Notes: generated by a model not told the origin, from the sequence alone. 64,000 bases of DNA from Scalesia atractyloides (GCA_947069175.1 CAMTDV010000019.1:76507358-76571357), one strand, 5' to 3'. Counted from the first letter of the stretch, positions 32,742 through 45,964 are shown. Numbers and translations are program-made.

Positions 32742-35741
32742 ATTGGTACTAGAGCAGTCTTGATCCACTCCTATGGACGCTCACGAATGGAAAGCTTCAA
32801 TGGATCGGATTAAGTCGACTTTTTTGAGATAATGAATCTTCTCAAAAAGGAGTCCCGATGATGGGCAATCTCACCCATTTTTTCTACACCACCACCTGTT
32901 TCCATTACCACACCGCCAACCTTGTCAATTGTTCACTTACCATCACTTCCACCAACAGCCGTTTCCACCATGATACCGAAACAAGCTTCTTCCACCAACA
33001 CCATCAAAAACGAAGACTATGATTTTAGCTACGAAAAAGATAAAATTCGCATCGTTCAACACGACAAACGGAAGACGTGAATGGCGCCCACCATTGTAAC
33101 ACCTCGTAAAACCCCGTCCTGTAAAATTCCGATACGTGTCCCACTAATCCTCGTATGCCGCATGCTAAAATGAGAGGGACCAAATGCATCGTTATGTTAT
33201 TTTATAACCTCTAAACGATAAATTAATAGTTAAGGGACTAAAAGTGTCAACATGCTCAAACTAAGCCTCTGAGTGATCTTTTAATGAACCAAGAGTCCTA
33301 AAATATTATTCACACTCTTATGAGTGCTTATTATATGCCAATGAAGGCTTTACGCACTAATTCTAACGTTTCACGCAAGTTTGGAAGTCAAGGGACTATT
33401 TCTGACAAACTGCGGAAACGTTTCGATTCTCGTATTTTGATATTCAGACCCAAAATATGAATCCAAATATATTACATACAATAAAATATTATGTTTTATT
33501 GATGAGGATGCAAGGATGTCCATCGTTGCAAAAGTTCGATCGTTTTTGTGTTCGTTTAAGCGTTTTACGCATTTTAGCGAAACGCGCAACCGTACAACTG
33601 AACGAACCGACATCCAGGATATTTTCGGACGTAATCCAAGTCCCCTATGCTTTAACATCCTTATAAAGCCTAGGTATTGGGCTAACGGGTGTTAAAATCA
33701 TCAAAAATCATCAAAATCTTGTGGAGGGGCCTGTTCTGTCATTTTTGAAATTTCAGATGGGTGGGGGGCGTGGCGCTACGCGACACCCTAGGGGGTACCC
33801 ATAGCGTACGATGAGGCCCCTGTTTTGGCAAAAAGTTGACTGGCAGCTTCCAGCTGCATTTCTTGGCCACCAATTCGCAGATTTTGACACCTAGCACGAG
33901 ATTTGCCACACTTATTCTACTTTTAACACCTCAAAAACACTTGTAAACATCTGAAATCATGTCCCAACACCTGGCATTACCTCCAAGCTCCTCAAATGAC
34001 TATTATAACTTGCTTCATTGGGTGTTGTAACTTGTTCTTCATCATCCTATCTCAACAAGTTCACCAAGTGAAGCTCCTGACCATTTTAAAGCATTCCGCT
34101 GAGTTCTTAGCAACCTCTAGACATTGTGTAAGTGTTTCAAATTTGTGCTAAGTCATTTCATCTAGTTCTAAGCCTTAGTCAAAGTCTTGTCGTAAATACG
34201 CATTGACTTTGAGCTAAGGCCTTGATAATCCAGCCATTAAGCATAACGAAAGTGGCTACGCGATTGTAATGATGTAGGTGTTAATCCCTTAAAAGGGCAT
34301 CTCCTAATTACCACGTTTGCTAGATCAATTGACGAGTCAATATATATATTTTTAAAAGTCAACAGGCCAGATTTTAGAAATATTCATAAACTGAGCTTAA
34401 AGACCTTCAAAAATATGTTTAAACACATAAACAACTTGGTAAAAATTATTAGAACATGTGTAAACATGTTCGGCTCATCAATTTCAGTTTTAGAATCGGT
34501 TCGCAACCGAAAGTCACGAAGTTTGACTTTTGCGTTGACTTTCGATTATGAATCGAATTAGATTAGTATGTTACTAATTTGATTAGTATGTTACTAATTT
34601 AAGGTCTCGTTATGATTGTATTATGATGTAGCATAACCCTATGAGGTTATGATACATGATAATTGTCACACCCCGACCCGTAGCGGAAAAGGTGATCGGG
34701 GCATGATTGGGTTATCATCAAAGCTCATGACATTTATTATGCGTTTCATATTCATTAATTACAATTTAATGGAAATTTACAATAAATGTTACAACATGTT
34801 CTAACTATCAATCTAAGCTTCTTTGTTCTCTTCTAAGGCATATCCTATGTTTTCCTTGCTTCAACCTGTTCACCTGTATCATGTGTAAAAGGGTTTTTGG
34901 ATCAACATAATGTTGTCGAGTGAATCCTATGGAAAACATTTGAACAAATTTATTTAAATTGATTATGAAATATGTGCACAACCAAACATGAGTAAAAATA
35001 TATGTAAACTTAATCAACAATCATAAGATATTAAATGAAACACACATGAACAAAAATGGAACATTTAGAGGCATGCGATGCTCAACTCGTCTCTCACGAG
35101 GAACTGAGGGGCCTGATGAATGAATTGCATAAACATGATAATATGAATGACACAACTACAAACAATGTAACTCAATGATACACACATAAACAATAATGAA
35201 TTTGATTTGTGGCACGCGTTGTTCAACTCGTCTCCCACGAGGAACTGATGGGCTTAATGAATGAATTTCATATAATTTGACAAATGAATTAAGGAATCAC
35301 AACAATGTAAACAATCTAAGTTTAGGTCATGATGTGGTATGGCACAAGTTTAAATAAATAAGTTAATTATTTTCATAACACATGACACACCCCAAAACGT
35401 GTAATTTAAAAGGGGGAGTTGTAAGATTCACTCACAGTAGGTGCGTTCGGTTGATGACGTTGAATGCACGCGAAGTGGTTTTAACCACGAGTGAGATTAA
35501 CCTAGATAAATCGCATTATGGTTTTGTAAGTAAACGGGTTTTTATTAATCTATTTTAGTAGGATTGTTGGGTGTATTTTTGTGAGTTTAAGGCTATTTTC
35601 CAACCTTAAAAATGTTATTTTTAAGTATTTTTAATTGATTTTTAATTAAAATAATTAAATAAAAATAATAAAAAAATTTGATTTTTTTCTCTGACCGTTG
35701 ACCGTTGACTGACCGTTGACCGGTTCGATTCATGTATACAA

Positions 35742-36327
35742 GTGCGCTGAGTGAGGCTCGAACCCGAGACCTTTCGTACGCGTGCACGCAGCTCTACCAA
35801 CTGAGCTACGTGTCTAACCCGTTATATATCTGATTTTAATTATATTTATACATTAATTAGTTTAAACCGAAAATCATTTTATTTTAAAAACAGTTTAATT
35901 TACTCGGACGATGCGCTCCACAGGTCTCGAACCCGGGACCTGTGGCTTAAACTAACACACAGTCCACCGCTGGACTGTGTGTTTAACATGTTATATAATA
36001 CAACTTTTATTATACTTAAATACAAACTATTTGTTTTCATTTCTGACTTATTTTAAAAAGGTAAACAATTGACCGGGTCGATGCAGAAAACAGACTCGAA
36101 CTCGTGCACTTTGATTAAACATACACACAGTCCACCGCTGGACTGTGTGTCTAACTTGGTTATTATTCCGATTATTAATATACTTAACATATACCTGTGG
36201 CGACTCCGGTTCGGTTAACAAAACAAAAAGGCATTATATTAAGGCGGCGTGTGTGAAACGGGATTCGAACTCGAGACCTTTGCGTTTTATGTGCACACAG
36301 TCCACCGCTGGACTGTGTGTCTAACCC
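35742..36327 (-). repeat. Array of four tRNA-like modules in the F LTR (sense strand)
   Basis: Minus-strand modules are at about 35742-35816, 35909-35988, 36080-36152 and 36250-36327, roughly 170 bp apart. Each begins GGGTTAGACAC-like and folds a long hairpin in the D-arm position. About 25 bases later comes a T-arm-like TTCGA. The 35742 module has a consensus A box (TAGCTCAGTTGG) and GGGTTCGAGCC. The 35909 module has a perfect B box (GGTTCGAGACC). The 10-12 bp hairpin (for example CACACAGTCCA-GCGG-TGGACTGTGTG) is longer than a true D-stem, so these are tRNA-derived or tRNA-like rather than functional tRNA genes. They lie about 440-1020 bp downstream of the TATA box, inside the predicted leader. 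Confidence 0.75.
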
Positions 36328-37025
36328 GATTAATAAGTTGATTTTAATTATACTTATAAGATACCGAATACATCGTCTTCTTCATCAAGGTATAACCAGA
36401 AAAGACGACGGACTGGTTCAAAGATTAATTCAGGTTCCTTTAACGTTTTAGGTTAATTATAGATGAGATATAAGTAAAAAGAAGGAAAAATAAGCGTGAG
36501 GTATACCGACTCGCTTTCCTCTGTTTTCCGGCAGAACTCCGGCGACAGAAATCACCTCCGGCGACGTGTGTCTTGCAGCAGGGAGCCTTCAGAAAGTTTA
36601 CAAAAGGTGTGGGTGACTTCGGTATAAGCTTAGGAGGTTCAATAAGGCTCGGCAATGGGGAACCCGGTTATCCGGCGACAAACAGAAAAATTCCGGCGAG
36701 TGGAATTACGCCGAGAAAAGGTGTGGTTTTGAGCGAAAAGGTTTGCAGTGGGTTGTGGGTGAATTTATAGGGCAAATCGTCGAAGAACCTGGTCTGATTT
36801 CCGACTGTATTCGTAAATTATAAAAACTCCGGCGGTTATAACTTTGGTCGCGGACTCAGACGTCGGTTATAACCGATGTCTTAGTAATGGTTTACGTTAT
36901 AACGTAAGTTGTCGTTAAGACTCGCGAGATTTCCGGGATTTCCGACGACTGAACTATTGGGCGCCGGTTTTGAATTCGTAACGTCATGATATCAATTAAA
37001 TGATTTCAATATATAACAAACAAAA

Positions 37026-37105
37026 CAAGTGGCGCAGTGGTTTGTGTGTTGTGTGTTAAGACTGATGTTGAACCGGTTCAGACCCGGGTTCGAAACCCGG
37101 CAGAA
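37026..37105 (+). repeat. Antisense tRNA-like module in the F U3 region
   Basis: On the plus strand (antisense to F), TGGCGCAGTGG matches the A-box consensus and GGTTCGAAACC is a perfect B box inside a 6-bp T-stem (ACCCGGGTTCGAAACCCGG). The gap between boxes is longer than in a standard tRNA, like a type II tRNA (Ser/Leu) or an intron-bearing one. Confidence 0.7.
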
Positions 37106-37307
37106 CCTATGTATTTTTATTTTGCGTTTTTTAACAGTTTTTCAAAAACTAATTATATATTCCCGTATAATAATTGATTATGTATCGTTTAAAATTATTT
37201 TGGGCATTTAATTTGCAACGAAATTTTTGACTGACTGTTCGGTTGATAAACGGAGCGGGTTTGGTAAATCCGTTTTTGACGGATGTTACAGTATCCCTGC
37301 TTTTTAG

Positions 37308-39267
37308 TAATTTCGTCCCGAAATTTAAATAATGATATATTTTGACTAAAAGGATGATGATGTTTAGTTTGACAGTTGTATGCTTAGAAAAATAAGGGTT
37401 TAAGTTTTTGTTCGAGGCGGTAACGTTCCTTGTAAGGGTTAAGTACCCTATTCAGGAATCGCTTTTTGTTGCCTACTGTATAAGTATTGATAAGCAGAAA
37501 TGATTTGCTAAAAATGATATCATGCATAAGAGTTTAGATACGTTTGGGAAAGTATGGTTATATCCTAAGGCAAAACTTCTAACACTACAACCTACATGGA
37601 ACATAAATAAAAACACAACAACTGATATTCGAACATGAATAAACACAACAGCAAATATTTGAATCCACATTCTGATAGCATATATGTTTGAATGGTGGAA
37701 GTTCCTCTCTCGTTGGTTATGATGGAGAAGTTAGTTTATGTAGAAATGGAACACAATCCAATCTCTTTAAATAGCATGATGATATAAATGTAACACAAAT
37801 TCCAACCAAGGCAATACTAAATCCTACATGGAACTTCTCATAACCGCCTGATAATGCCATCGATCCTTTGGCAAGAATACTTATATATAGGAAGTACCAG
37901 CGGCGTATCCACCATATTCTTGCCAAATTTTCATTAGTTTTATCCACAAGTTATGATTAGTTACCAAGAAACTAATAAATCCTACATAGAACTTCTCATA
38001 ACCGTCCGATAATGCCTCTGATCCTTTGACAAGAATACTTATATATAGGAAGTACCAGCGGCGTATCCACCATATTCTTGTCAAATTTTCATTGGTTTTA
38101 TCAGTGAATTATGATTAGTCCTATAACTCTACAACCAATACAACAAACATAAATTACTGAAATGAAATATATCTATGCGATCAAGGCTCAATCAAACGGA
38201 GCCGATCGTATTGCATGTACTGAAAATGAAATATCTGTGCGCTCAAGGCTCAATCAAACGGAGCCGAACATATTGAATGTACTGAAATTGAAATTGTCTG
38301 TGTGCTCAAGGCTCAATCAAACGGAGCCGAGCGTATTGCATGTACTGAAAATGAACAACTTAATCTAAACAACACTCACACAAACAGCCTATGCATGGAA
38401 CCTCTCATAACCGCCTGATAATGCTCCGATCATTTGACAAGAATACTTATATATAGGAAGTACCAGCGGCGTATCCACCATATTCTTGTCAAATTTTCAT
38501 TGACTTTATCCGTTAGTTATGATTAGTTCTAAGCGACTCTACAACAAACACAACAACCACAAGATACTGATAATGAAATTGTCTGTGCGCTCAAGGCTCA
38601 ATCAAACGGAGCCGAACGTATTGCATGAACTGGAAATGTAAATTGAACTGTGCGCTCAAGGCTCAATCAGACGGAGCCGAACGTATTGCATGTACTGAAA
38701 ATGAACCACTTGATCTAAACAACAATCACACAAACAGCCTATGCATGGAACCTCTCATAACCGCCTGATAATGTCTCCGATCATTTGACAAGAATACTTA
38801 TATATAGGAAGTACCAGCGGCGTATCCACCATATTCTTGTCAAATTTTCATTGACTTTATCCGCAAGTTATGATTAGTTCTCTGCGACTCTACTACAAAC
38901 ACCACAACCACAAGATACTGATAATGAAAATGTATGTGCGCTCAAGGCTCAATCAAACGGAGCCGAACGTATTGCATGAACTGGAAATGTAAATTGAACT
39001 GTGCGCTCAAGGCTCAATCAAACGGAGCCGAACGTATTGCATGTATTGAAATGTAAAATGAAATAACCGATCAAGGCTCAATCAAACGGAGCCGATCGTG
39101 CGGGCACGCCAAAATCAACCGCATAATAAAATGGGGATCAAGCTCAACCTCGATGGGTGGGGAGCTGCGGCCTCGGCAAAAGCATATACTGAAAACAATA
39201 TATAATATATAATATACAATAATTACTCTAACAGTCGTTTGATGTGATAAAGAAAAAAAACATAAAA
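37308..39267 (-). other. F internal non-coding region with two hairpin repeat families
   Basis: No pol is present. Four copies of a hairpin (13-bp arms starting at 37867, 38025, 38433 and 38784) carry the loop word GGAAGTACCAGCGGCGTATCC. About eight copies of AAGGCTCAATCAAACGGAGCC (around 38183, 38246, 38307, 38599, 38657, 38941, 39006 and 39068) are interleaved with them, forming a higher-order unit of about 360 bp (38390-38750 and 38750-39110 are clearly alike). The left quarter (37430-37860) matches element H at 60700-61120. Confidence 0.85.
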
Positions 39268-40653
39268 CTAAACGATAGGAGTTGAATCTGGATCTTCGGT
39301 GAAGAGGACTAGTTGGGTATCTTCGTTTGGGCCGTCATTATCTTCGACAGGATTGGCGTTGATATTGAAGACTCTTCCTCTTGCTGGTGGCCTAGTGTTT
39401 GGGTTTTCTTGGTTTACTTGGTTAACTGGGTTTGATTGGGCTTGAGTGTTGATGACGTTAACCAATTGAGGGCATGTGTTTCTAAAGTGGGTAGGGTCGC
39501 CACAATTGAAACAAGCTCGAGCATATGGGAACATGGGGTATTGGGGTTGATGATAAGTTTGGGTCATGTTTTGAGTAGGGGAAAAGGTTTGGTTTTGAAA
39601 GGTGCGACAAACATTGCTCAAATGACCATAGCGTCCACAAGTTGCACATAGACGACAAGGTAGGGTATGAGGATGGTGATAAAAACAGTTGTTGCATCGA
39701 GGGTGAGGTCCAAGATATGGTTTCTTATTTGGGTAAGCTGAGTCGGGTGCCACTTAGGTGATTGGGATAGCTCGGATGGGTATAGCGTGTAAAACTGGTT
39801 GATTTCGTTGGGTAGCAGCGAAAAGTTGCCCGCCTCTTCTTCTCTTAGGATTGGGTTGAGAAAGGGATTCGGTTTGGGTGGAGTCGGAGGTTTCAGTCGA
39901 TTCTTTATCCTTCTTCTTCTCCTCCTTGAAGTCTTTGTTTCGGATTCGGTTCTCGGTGAGCTCTGTTGCTAGCTCCATTGCTGCTTCCAAAGTTGCAGGC
40001 TTGGTACTTATTACAGGGTCTTGAATCTTTGACGGAAGACCACGAATGTAGTGCTCGATCAAACGGTAGAGAGGAGTGAACATGTTGGGAACCATTTGAT
40101 GTAATTCGAGGAACCTTTTGTTGTATGTGGTGTGATCTCCTTCCATTTGCTTCAATGAGTAAAATTCATCTTCTAACTTCTTGATTTCGCTCCTTGGGCA
40201 AAATCGTCTGGTCATGATTTCCTTCAATTCGTTCCAAGTTAAGGACATAGCATCGTCGACGCCTCGTTTGGCCTTCTCTGTATTCCACCAAGTAAGTGCT
40301 ATCCCATATAATCGCCCGGTAGCATATCGCACTTTGCGATCGTCAGGGCAATCGCAATTTAGGAAAGTGTTCTCCATCTCTTCAAACCAATGGAGGAGTG
40401 CGGTGACGCCTTCAGTTCCTTTGTATTTCGGAGGGTCGCATGATTTGAAATGCTTGTAGGTGCATTTAGTGGTATTTGGGGGAGAGTTGATAATGTTTTG
40501 GTTTGCTTGATTGACAGGATTAGCGGTAAGTGCTTGTTGAACTTGAATTATAATGTTGGGTATTACGGCAGCCATTTGTTGAGCGATTAAGGCAGCCATG
40601 CGTTCGCGGGCTTTACTTGCTCTCGTCTTCCTACGGGCGAGGTTAGAAAACAT
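39268..40653 (-). pseudogene. gag: Element F gag (one in-frame stop)
   Basis: From ATG 40653 the frame runs about 460 codons with a single stop at 39754-39756, which could be one mutation or readthrough. N-terminus MFSNLARRKTRASKARERMA. The gag domain follows: YKHFKSCDPPKYKGTEGVTA, LLHWFEEMENTFLNCDCPDD, RKVRYATGRLYGIALTWWNT and LTWNELKEIMTRRFCPRSEI, then YNKRFLELHQMVPNMF and HYIRGLPSKIQDPVISTKPA. A basic linker precedes three Cys/His groups: CNNCFYHHPHTLPC, CATCGRYGHLSNVC and CFNCGDPTHFRNTC, the last two perfect C-X2-C-X4-H-X4-C knuckles. It ends in an acidic tail. Its length and domains match a complete chromovirus gag. Confidence 0.92.
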
Positions 40654-41415
40654 CTACAAAGAATACATGACAAGGGTATGAGTTGGATATTTATGGGTTC
40701 ATGGGTCGCATTAGGAATGAACATTCATAAAATAATTATAAATAAATAAATCTACTACATCCATAGGATGTCTTGGGTTTGCTCGCCATTAGGCCCTACA
40801 TGCCGCCATACTTTACCTGTGTAATCATGTGGGCCCCCATGAATACCGGTTTTTCATATGGTTCGCACGGGTTTGCCAGGTTGCGTACACAAAAACCCGG
40901 AGAAAATCGAGAAATATGTATACAACGTGTGATATTCGGAATGTGTCCAGGTGTAGACACGGTGACACCTCAAAGTAGGGTTAGTTCGAACGACGTTTGG
41001 TGTGGCATGCTTTAGCCTAATAGGTCCTTCGTACTCTCATCGTTGGTCCCCAGGTAGGCAAACTGGTCCGTTATATTGGATTTATACGAATGCCAACCTA
41101 GACAGGACGTTCCGACTACCGGTACTTGTACCCTTCCAGTTACTACATGCCCGTCGCAGAACTTACTTTGATGAGATTTGAAAATTGCACAAAATCTTTG
41201 GATAATGAGAGTATGAAAATAAATTGAATACATGAACATCAATATAGGTATAATGAATATGTATATAAGCATGTATGTTCTACTGTAAATGTAAACAAAT
41301 ATGAAACAAATAAATATTACAAGTTTGTATGTAACCACCTAATCAATTAAAATTTAGGCAGACTATAGTATAGGCTCTAAGGGTCTAATAACCTATCCTA
41401 TATCCCTATAGTCAT

Positions 41416-41428
41416 GGCTCTGATACCA
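41416..41428 (-). promoter_or_regulatory. Element F primer binding site, tRNA-iMet
   Basis: The minus strand reads TGGTATCAGAGCC, perfect, three bases from the LTR edge. Confidence 0.93.
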
Positions 41429-41431
41429 ATC

Positions 41432-44050
41432 TGTCACACCCCGACCCGCAGCGGAAAAGGTGATCGGGGCATGATTGGGTTATCATCAAAGCTCATGACA
41501 TTTATTATGCGTTTCATATTCATTAATTACAATTTAATGGAAATTTACAATAAATGTTACAACATGTTCTAACTATCAATCTAAGCTTCTTTGTTCTCTT
41601 CTAAGGCATATCCTATGTTTTCCTTGCTTCAACCTGTTCACCTGTATCATGTGTAAAAGGGTTTTTGGATCAACATAATGTTGTCGAGTGAATCCTATGG
41701 AAAACATTTGAACAAATTTATTTAAATTGATTATGAAATATGTGCACAACCAAACATGAGTAAAAATAGATGTAAACTTAATCAACAATCATAAGATATT
41801 AAATGAAACACACATGAACAAAAATGGAACATTTAGAGGCACGCGATGCTCAACTCGTCTCTCACGAGGAACTGAGGGGCCTGATGAATGAATTGCATAA
41901 ACATGATAATATGAATGACACAACTACAAACAATGTAACTCAATGATACACACATAAACAATAATGAATTTGATTTGTGGCACGCGTTGTTCAACTCGTC
42001 TCCCACGAGGAACTGATGGGCTTAATGAATGAATTTCATATAATTTGACAAATGAATTAAGGAATCACAACAATGTAAACAATCTAAGTTTAGGTCATGA
42101 TGTGGTATGGCACAAGTTTAAATAAATAAGTTAATTATTTTCATAACACATGACACACCCCAAAACGTGTAATTTAAAAGGGGGAGTTGTAAGATTCATC
42201 ACAGTAGGTGCGTTCGGTTGATGACGTTGAATGCACGCGAAGTGGTTTTAACCACGAGTGAGATTAACCTAGATAAATCGCATTATGGTTTTGTAAGTAA
42301 ACGGGTTTTTATTAATCTATTTTAGTAGGATTGTTGGGTGTATTTTTGTGAGTTTAAGGCTATTTTCCAACCTTAAAAATGTTATTTTTAAGTATTTTTA
42401 ATTGATTTTTAATTAAAATAATTAAATAAAAATAATAAAAAAAATTTGATTTTTTTCTCTGACCGTTGACTGACCGTTGACCGGTTCGATTCATGTATAC
42501 AAGTGCGCTGAGTGAGGCTCGAACCCGAGACCTTTCGTACGCGTGCACGCAGCTCTACCAACTGAGCTACGTGTCTAACCCGTTATATATCTGATTTTAA
42601 TTATATTTATACATTAATTAGTTTAAACCGAAAATCATTTTATTTTAAAAACAGTTTAATTTACTCGGACGATGCGCTCCACAGGTCTCGAACCCGGGAC
42701 CTGTGGCTTAAACTAACACACAGTCTACCGCTGTACTGTGTGTTTAACATGTTATATAATCCAACTTTTATTATACTTAAATACAAACTATTTGTTTTCA
42801 TTTCTGACTTATTTTAAAAGGGTAAACAATTGACCGGGTCGATGCAGAAAACAGACTCGAACTCGTGCACTTTGATTAAACATACACACAGTCCACCGCT
42901 GGACTGTGTGTCTAACTTGGTTATTATTCCGATTATTAATATACTTAACATATACCTGTGGCGACTCCGGTTCGGTTAACAAAACAAAAAGGCATTATAT
43001 TAAGGCGGCGTGTGTGAAACGGGATTCGAACTCGAGACCTTTGCGTTTTATGTGCACACAGTCCACCGCTGGACTGTGTGTCTAACCCGATTAATAAGTT
43101 GATTTTAATTATACTTATAAGATATCGAATACATCGTCTTCTTTATCAAGGTATAACCAGAAAAGACGACGGACTGGTTCAAAGATTAATTCAGGTTCCT
43201 TTAACGTTTTAGGTTAATTATAGATGAGATATAAGTAAAAAGAAGGAAAAATAAGCGTGAGGTATACCGACTCGCTTTCCTCTGTTTTCCGGCAGAACTC
43301 CGGCGACAGAAATCACCTCCGGCGACGTGTGTCTTGCAGCAGGGAGCCTTCAGAAAGTTTACAAAAGGTGTGGGTGACTTCGGTATAAACTTAGGAGGTT
43401 CAATAAGGCTCGGCAATGGGGAACCCGGTTATCCGGCGACAAACAGAAAAATTCCGGCGAGTGGAATTACGCCGAGAAAAGGTGTGGTTTTGAGCGAAAA
43501 GGTTTGCAGTGGGTTGTGGGTGAATTTATAGGGCAAATCGTCGAAGAACCTGGTCTGATTTCCGACTGTATTCGTAAATTATAAAAACTCCGGCGGTTAT
43601 AACTTTGGTCGCGGACTCAGACGTTGGTTATAACCGATGTCTTAGTAATGGTTTACGTTATAACGTAAGTTGTCGTTAAGACTCGCGAGATTTCCGGGAT
43701 TTCCGACGACTGAACTATTGGGCGCCGGTTTTGAATTCGTAACGTCATGATATCAATTAAATGATTTCAATATATAACAAACAAAACAAGTGGCGCAGTG
43801 GTTTGTGTGTTGTGTGTTAAGACTGATGTTGAACCGGTTCAGACCCGGGTTCGAAACCCGGCAGAACCTATGTATTTTTATTTTGCGTTTTTAACAGTTT
43901 TTCAAAAACTAATTATATATTCCCGTATAATAATTGATTATGTATCGTTTAAAATTATTTTGGGCATTTAATTTGCAACGAAATTTTTGACTGACTGTTC
44001 GGTTGATAAACGGAGCGGGTTTGGTAAATCCGTTTTTGACGGATGTTACA
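41432..44050 (-). repeat. Element F right LTR (5' LTR in element sense)
   Basis: Near-identical to 34664-37290. The same modules occur at about 42502-42577, 42669-42748, 42840-42912, 43010-43087 (minus) and 43787-43863 (plus). In the second module two substitutions break stem pairs relative to the left LTR. An 8-bp CCGTTGAC unit present once more in the left LTR near 35697 is missing here. Confidence 0.92.
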
Positions 44051-44055
44051 ATAAT

Positions 44056-45964
44056 GATAGTTGTCCGAGTCTTATGCGAGTTTCCGTGAAAAATGCCATA
44101 TTTTGACTATTTCGCCATTTTATTTAAAAATGAGGTTTTAAATGCCAATGAACTTGCAAATGAATTAGTTACTGATATGATATCATGTTTAGCATATTTT
44201 TATGTTACAAATTTGATCATAAATCAAGTTTTCGTAATATATCGTAAATAAAGCTTTAAAGTGACCGTAAAGCCCTTTCGGCGCGCAGAACGGTTTTAAA
44301 TATAAATTTTCATACCGAGACTTGTTACCTACTGATTTTATAACTCATTTAAAGTATTTTTACAGTAAGTACATAATATAAACTCAGAATCCCAAATAAG
44401 CTTTCGAAACTATGTGTGAAATTACCAAAATGCCCCTACGGTGCATCGTTAGGTCTTAAACTATAAAACACACATATTTTTGATATTCTACTGATATTAT
44501 ACCATAAATAAATTATTCTCACAAAATAATTATGGTCGTAACATCAGATTATACGCAAGTTCCTTTTATACGTCGCTAAATGACCAAAACGCCCTTTTGA
44601 GGCATTGTTTGATTTTAAAACTATAACTAGCATACAAGTTGATATCCTGCGAATATTATATCTTGTTTAAAGTATATTGGCATATGAAAACTCGTTCATG
44701 ACTCATCCGGTTAACCGGTATCGCTTATATGCGTACGGTTAAGCCTGCGAGGCTAATTTACGTAATTCAACCAAAACGGGTTTAACCTTGTCATTTTCAT
44801 TTCAAAATCCAGAATGTTATATGTTTACCCATATTATACAAGTCATTGTACTTGTTGGGTTTAAACTGCATTCTTTCCGGTCATCGCTTAATCAAGCGCG
44901 TCGTACCGTTCTTAATACTTTAAGCTAGCCGGTCTAAGTCTACGACTTAAATAAGATCCGCTAGCATTCTAATTGGTTATTTATACCATCATTCCAGACT
45001 AGAGCCTTCCGGTAAATTGTACCTACGCTTACTTAAATCGGATACGGCTGTGCTTATTATATTTCTTATTTTAAAAGGATTTGCTAAGCCCAGGTAAATA
45101 CTCTTAACCTATTTTCCCTATACGGGCTTGGGATATGGTAAAATATTTAGCGCATGGTCGGGTATGGGATTCGAAGATCTAAGTGTCGGGAAATTCAAAT
45201 AACCCGTTTTGATTCGTATTGCTTGACTTAAACATTGGGGGTTAATGCGACCATGTCCTGGAAATTCTTGACTCATTTAATTGTAAATGCCACGACCTAA
45301 GCACGGAGTGTAGGCATACACCTGACAGATGCGAAACGGTTTAAATAAATAATGTATAACCCAATACGGGTGTGCCCAATATGGGTGTTCTCAATAAGGG
45401 GACAAATTATAAATTTATAACCCAATATGGGTTTTCCCAATAAGGGAGTGGTGTGTCGGTTAATCATGAACCGGCATCGATTCCGGTCCCGTATGTATTG
45501 TCGAGTTATGTAAAACTGATAACATGAGATATAGTTTGTCCCAAGTTAAATATTAAACAAAAGTACCAATGTGTACATAAAAGGATATTGAAATGTTTTC
45601 AAAACGAGTCGGTTGAGTGTATTTACCAGTGTAAACTGACGTATTTTCAAAATAATTAAGTTACAGGTACAAATACGTAAATAGGCTGGAAGCTGCTCAA
45701 TAGCAACATAAGAGGATCTTGCAAGTCCTTAGATGTGCCAATTATGTTGATCATCTTTTGTTTATATTTCGATCTGCCTGTGGATCTTCGTTACAAACCA
45801 TTGTTATTATATTTTAAACTTTGAATATTTCGGTTTGTAATGATATTTTATTTTCAAGACTTCCGTTGTGCTATTCTGTGTTGTTTGGTTATGACGATAT
45901 TAACTTACGTTACGATGCTCTCCACCGGGCCCACTGGGTTATACGTAGAAATCGGGGTGTGACA
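44056..45964. other. Right part of solo LTR E, non-coding
   Basis: AT-rich, with no coding frames of note. Contains the CCCAATA(C/T)GGGTG repeats and ends in the LTR terminus GGGGTGTGACA. Confidence 0.75.

Larger units (their letters stand above)
34664..37290 (-). repeat. Element F left LTR (3' LTR in element sense)
   Basis: Plus-strand ends are TGTCACACCCCGACC and GGATGTTACA. In the element sense a TATAAAT box lies at 36769-36763, so only about 520 bp is U3 and nearly 2.1 kb would be R-U5. It contains four sense tRNA-like modules, one antisense module in U3, and two copies of a CTCGTCTC-type hairpin word (35076 and 35225 regions). Confidence 0.9.
34664..44050 (-). mobile_element. Element F: young gag-only chromovirus-type retrotransposon
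   Basis: LTRs at 34664-37290 and 41432-44050 are nearly identical (roughly a dozen substitutions and a few small indels by eye). Target copies are ATAAT at 34659-34663 and 44051-44055. The minus-strand order is LTR, primer site (41416-41428), leader, gag (40653-39268), repeat-rich non-coding region (39267-37308), polypurine tract (37291-37307) and LTR. No protease, RT, RNase H or integrase is present. The PPT context (TTTCGGGACGAAATT) and tRNA-Met priming fit the Tekay/Del chromovirus group. It depends on proteins of an autonomous relative. It is the innermost and youngest insertion of its nest. Confidence 0.92.
33095..45964. mobile_element. Solo LTR E (about 3.5 kb), split by element F
   Basis: Ends are TGTAACACC and GGGGTGTGACA, with identical target copies ACCAT at 33090-33094 and 45965-45969. 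Without F it spans 33095-34663 plus 44056-45964. No primer site, gag, pol or second LTR is visible in either part, so it is read as a solo LTR. The left part has a GC-rich island (33755-33830). At 34561-34600 a 20-bp unit (GATTAGTATGTTACTAATTT) occurs twice in tandem. The right part has CCCAATACGGGTGTG / CCCAATATGGGTGTT repeats at 45360-45450. Confidence 0.83.

Noticed and set aside
35742..36327. Functional tRNA genes
   Set aside because: The D-arm stem is 10-12 bp and uses bases needed for the anticodon arm, no acceptor stem pairs, and the copies are embedded in LTRs. They are called tRNA-like modules instead.
38162..39110. CRISPR array, because of regularly recurring 20-base words
   Set aside because: This is plant DNA with unequal spacing, related spacers and no cas genes; the repeats belong to a retroelement.
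39436..40459. Plus-strand frames opposite the F gag
   Set aside because: They are shadows of the conserved minus-strand gag, which has the zinc knuckles.
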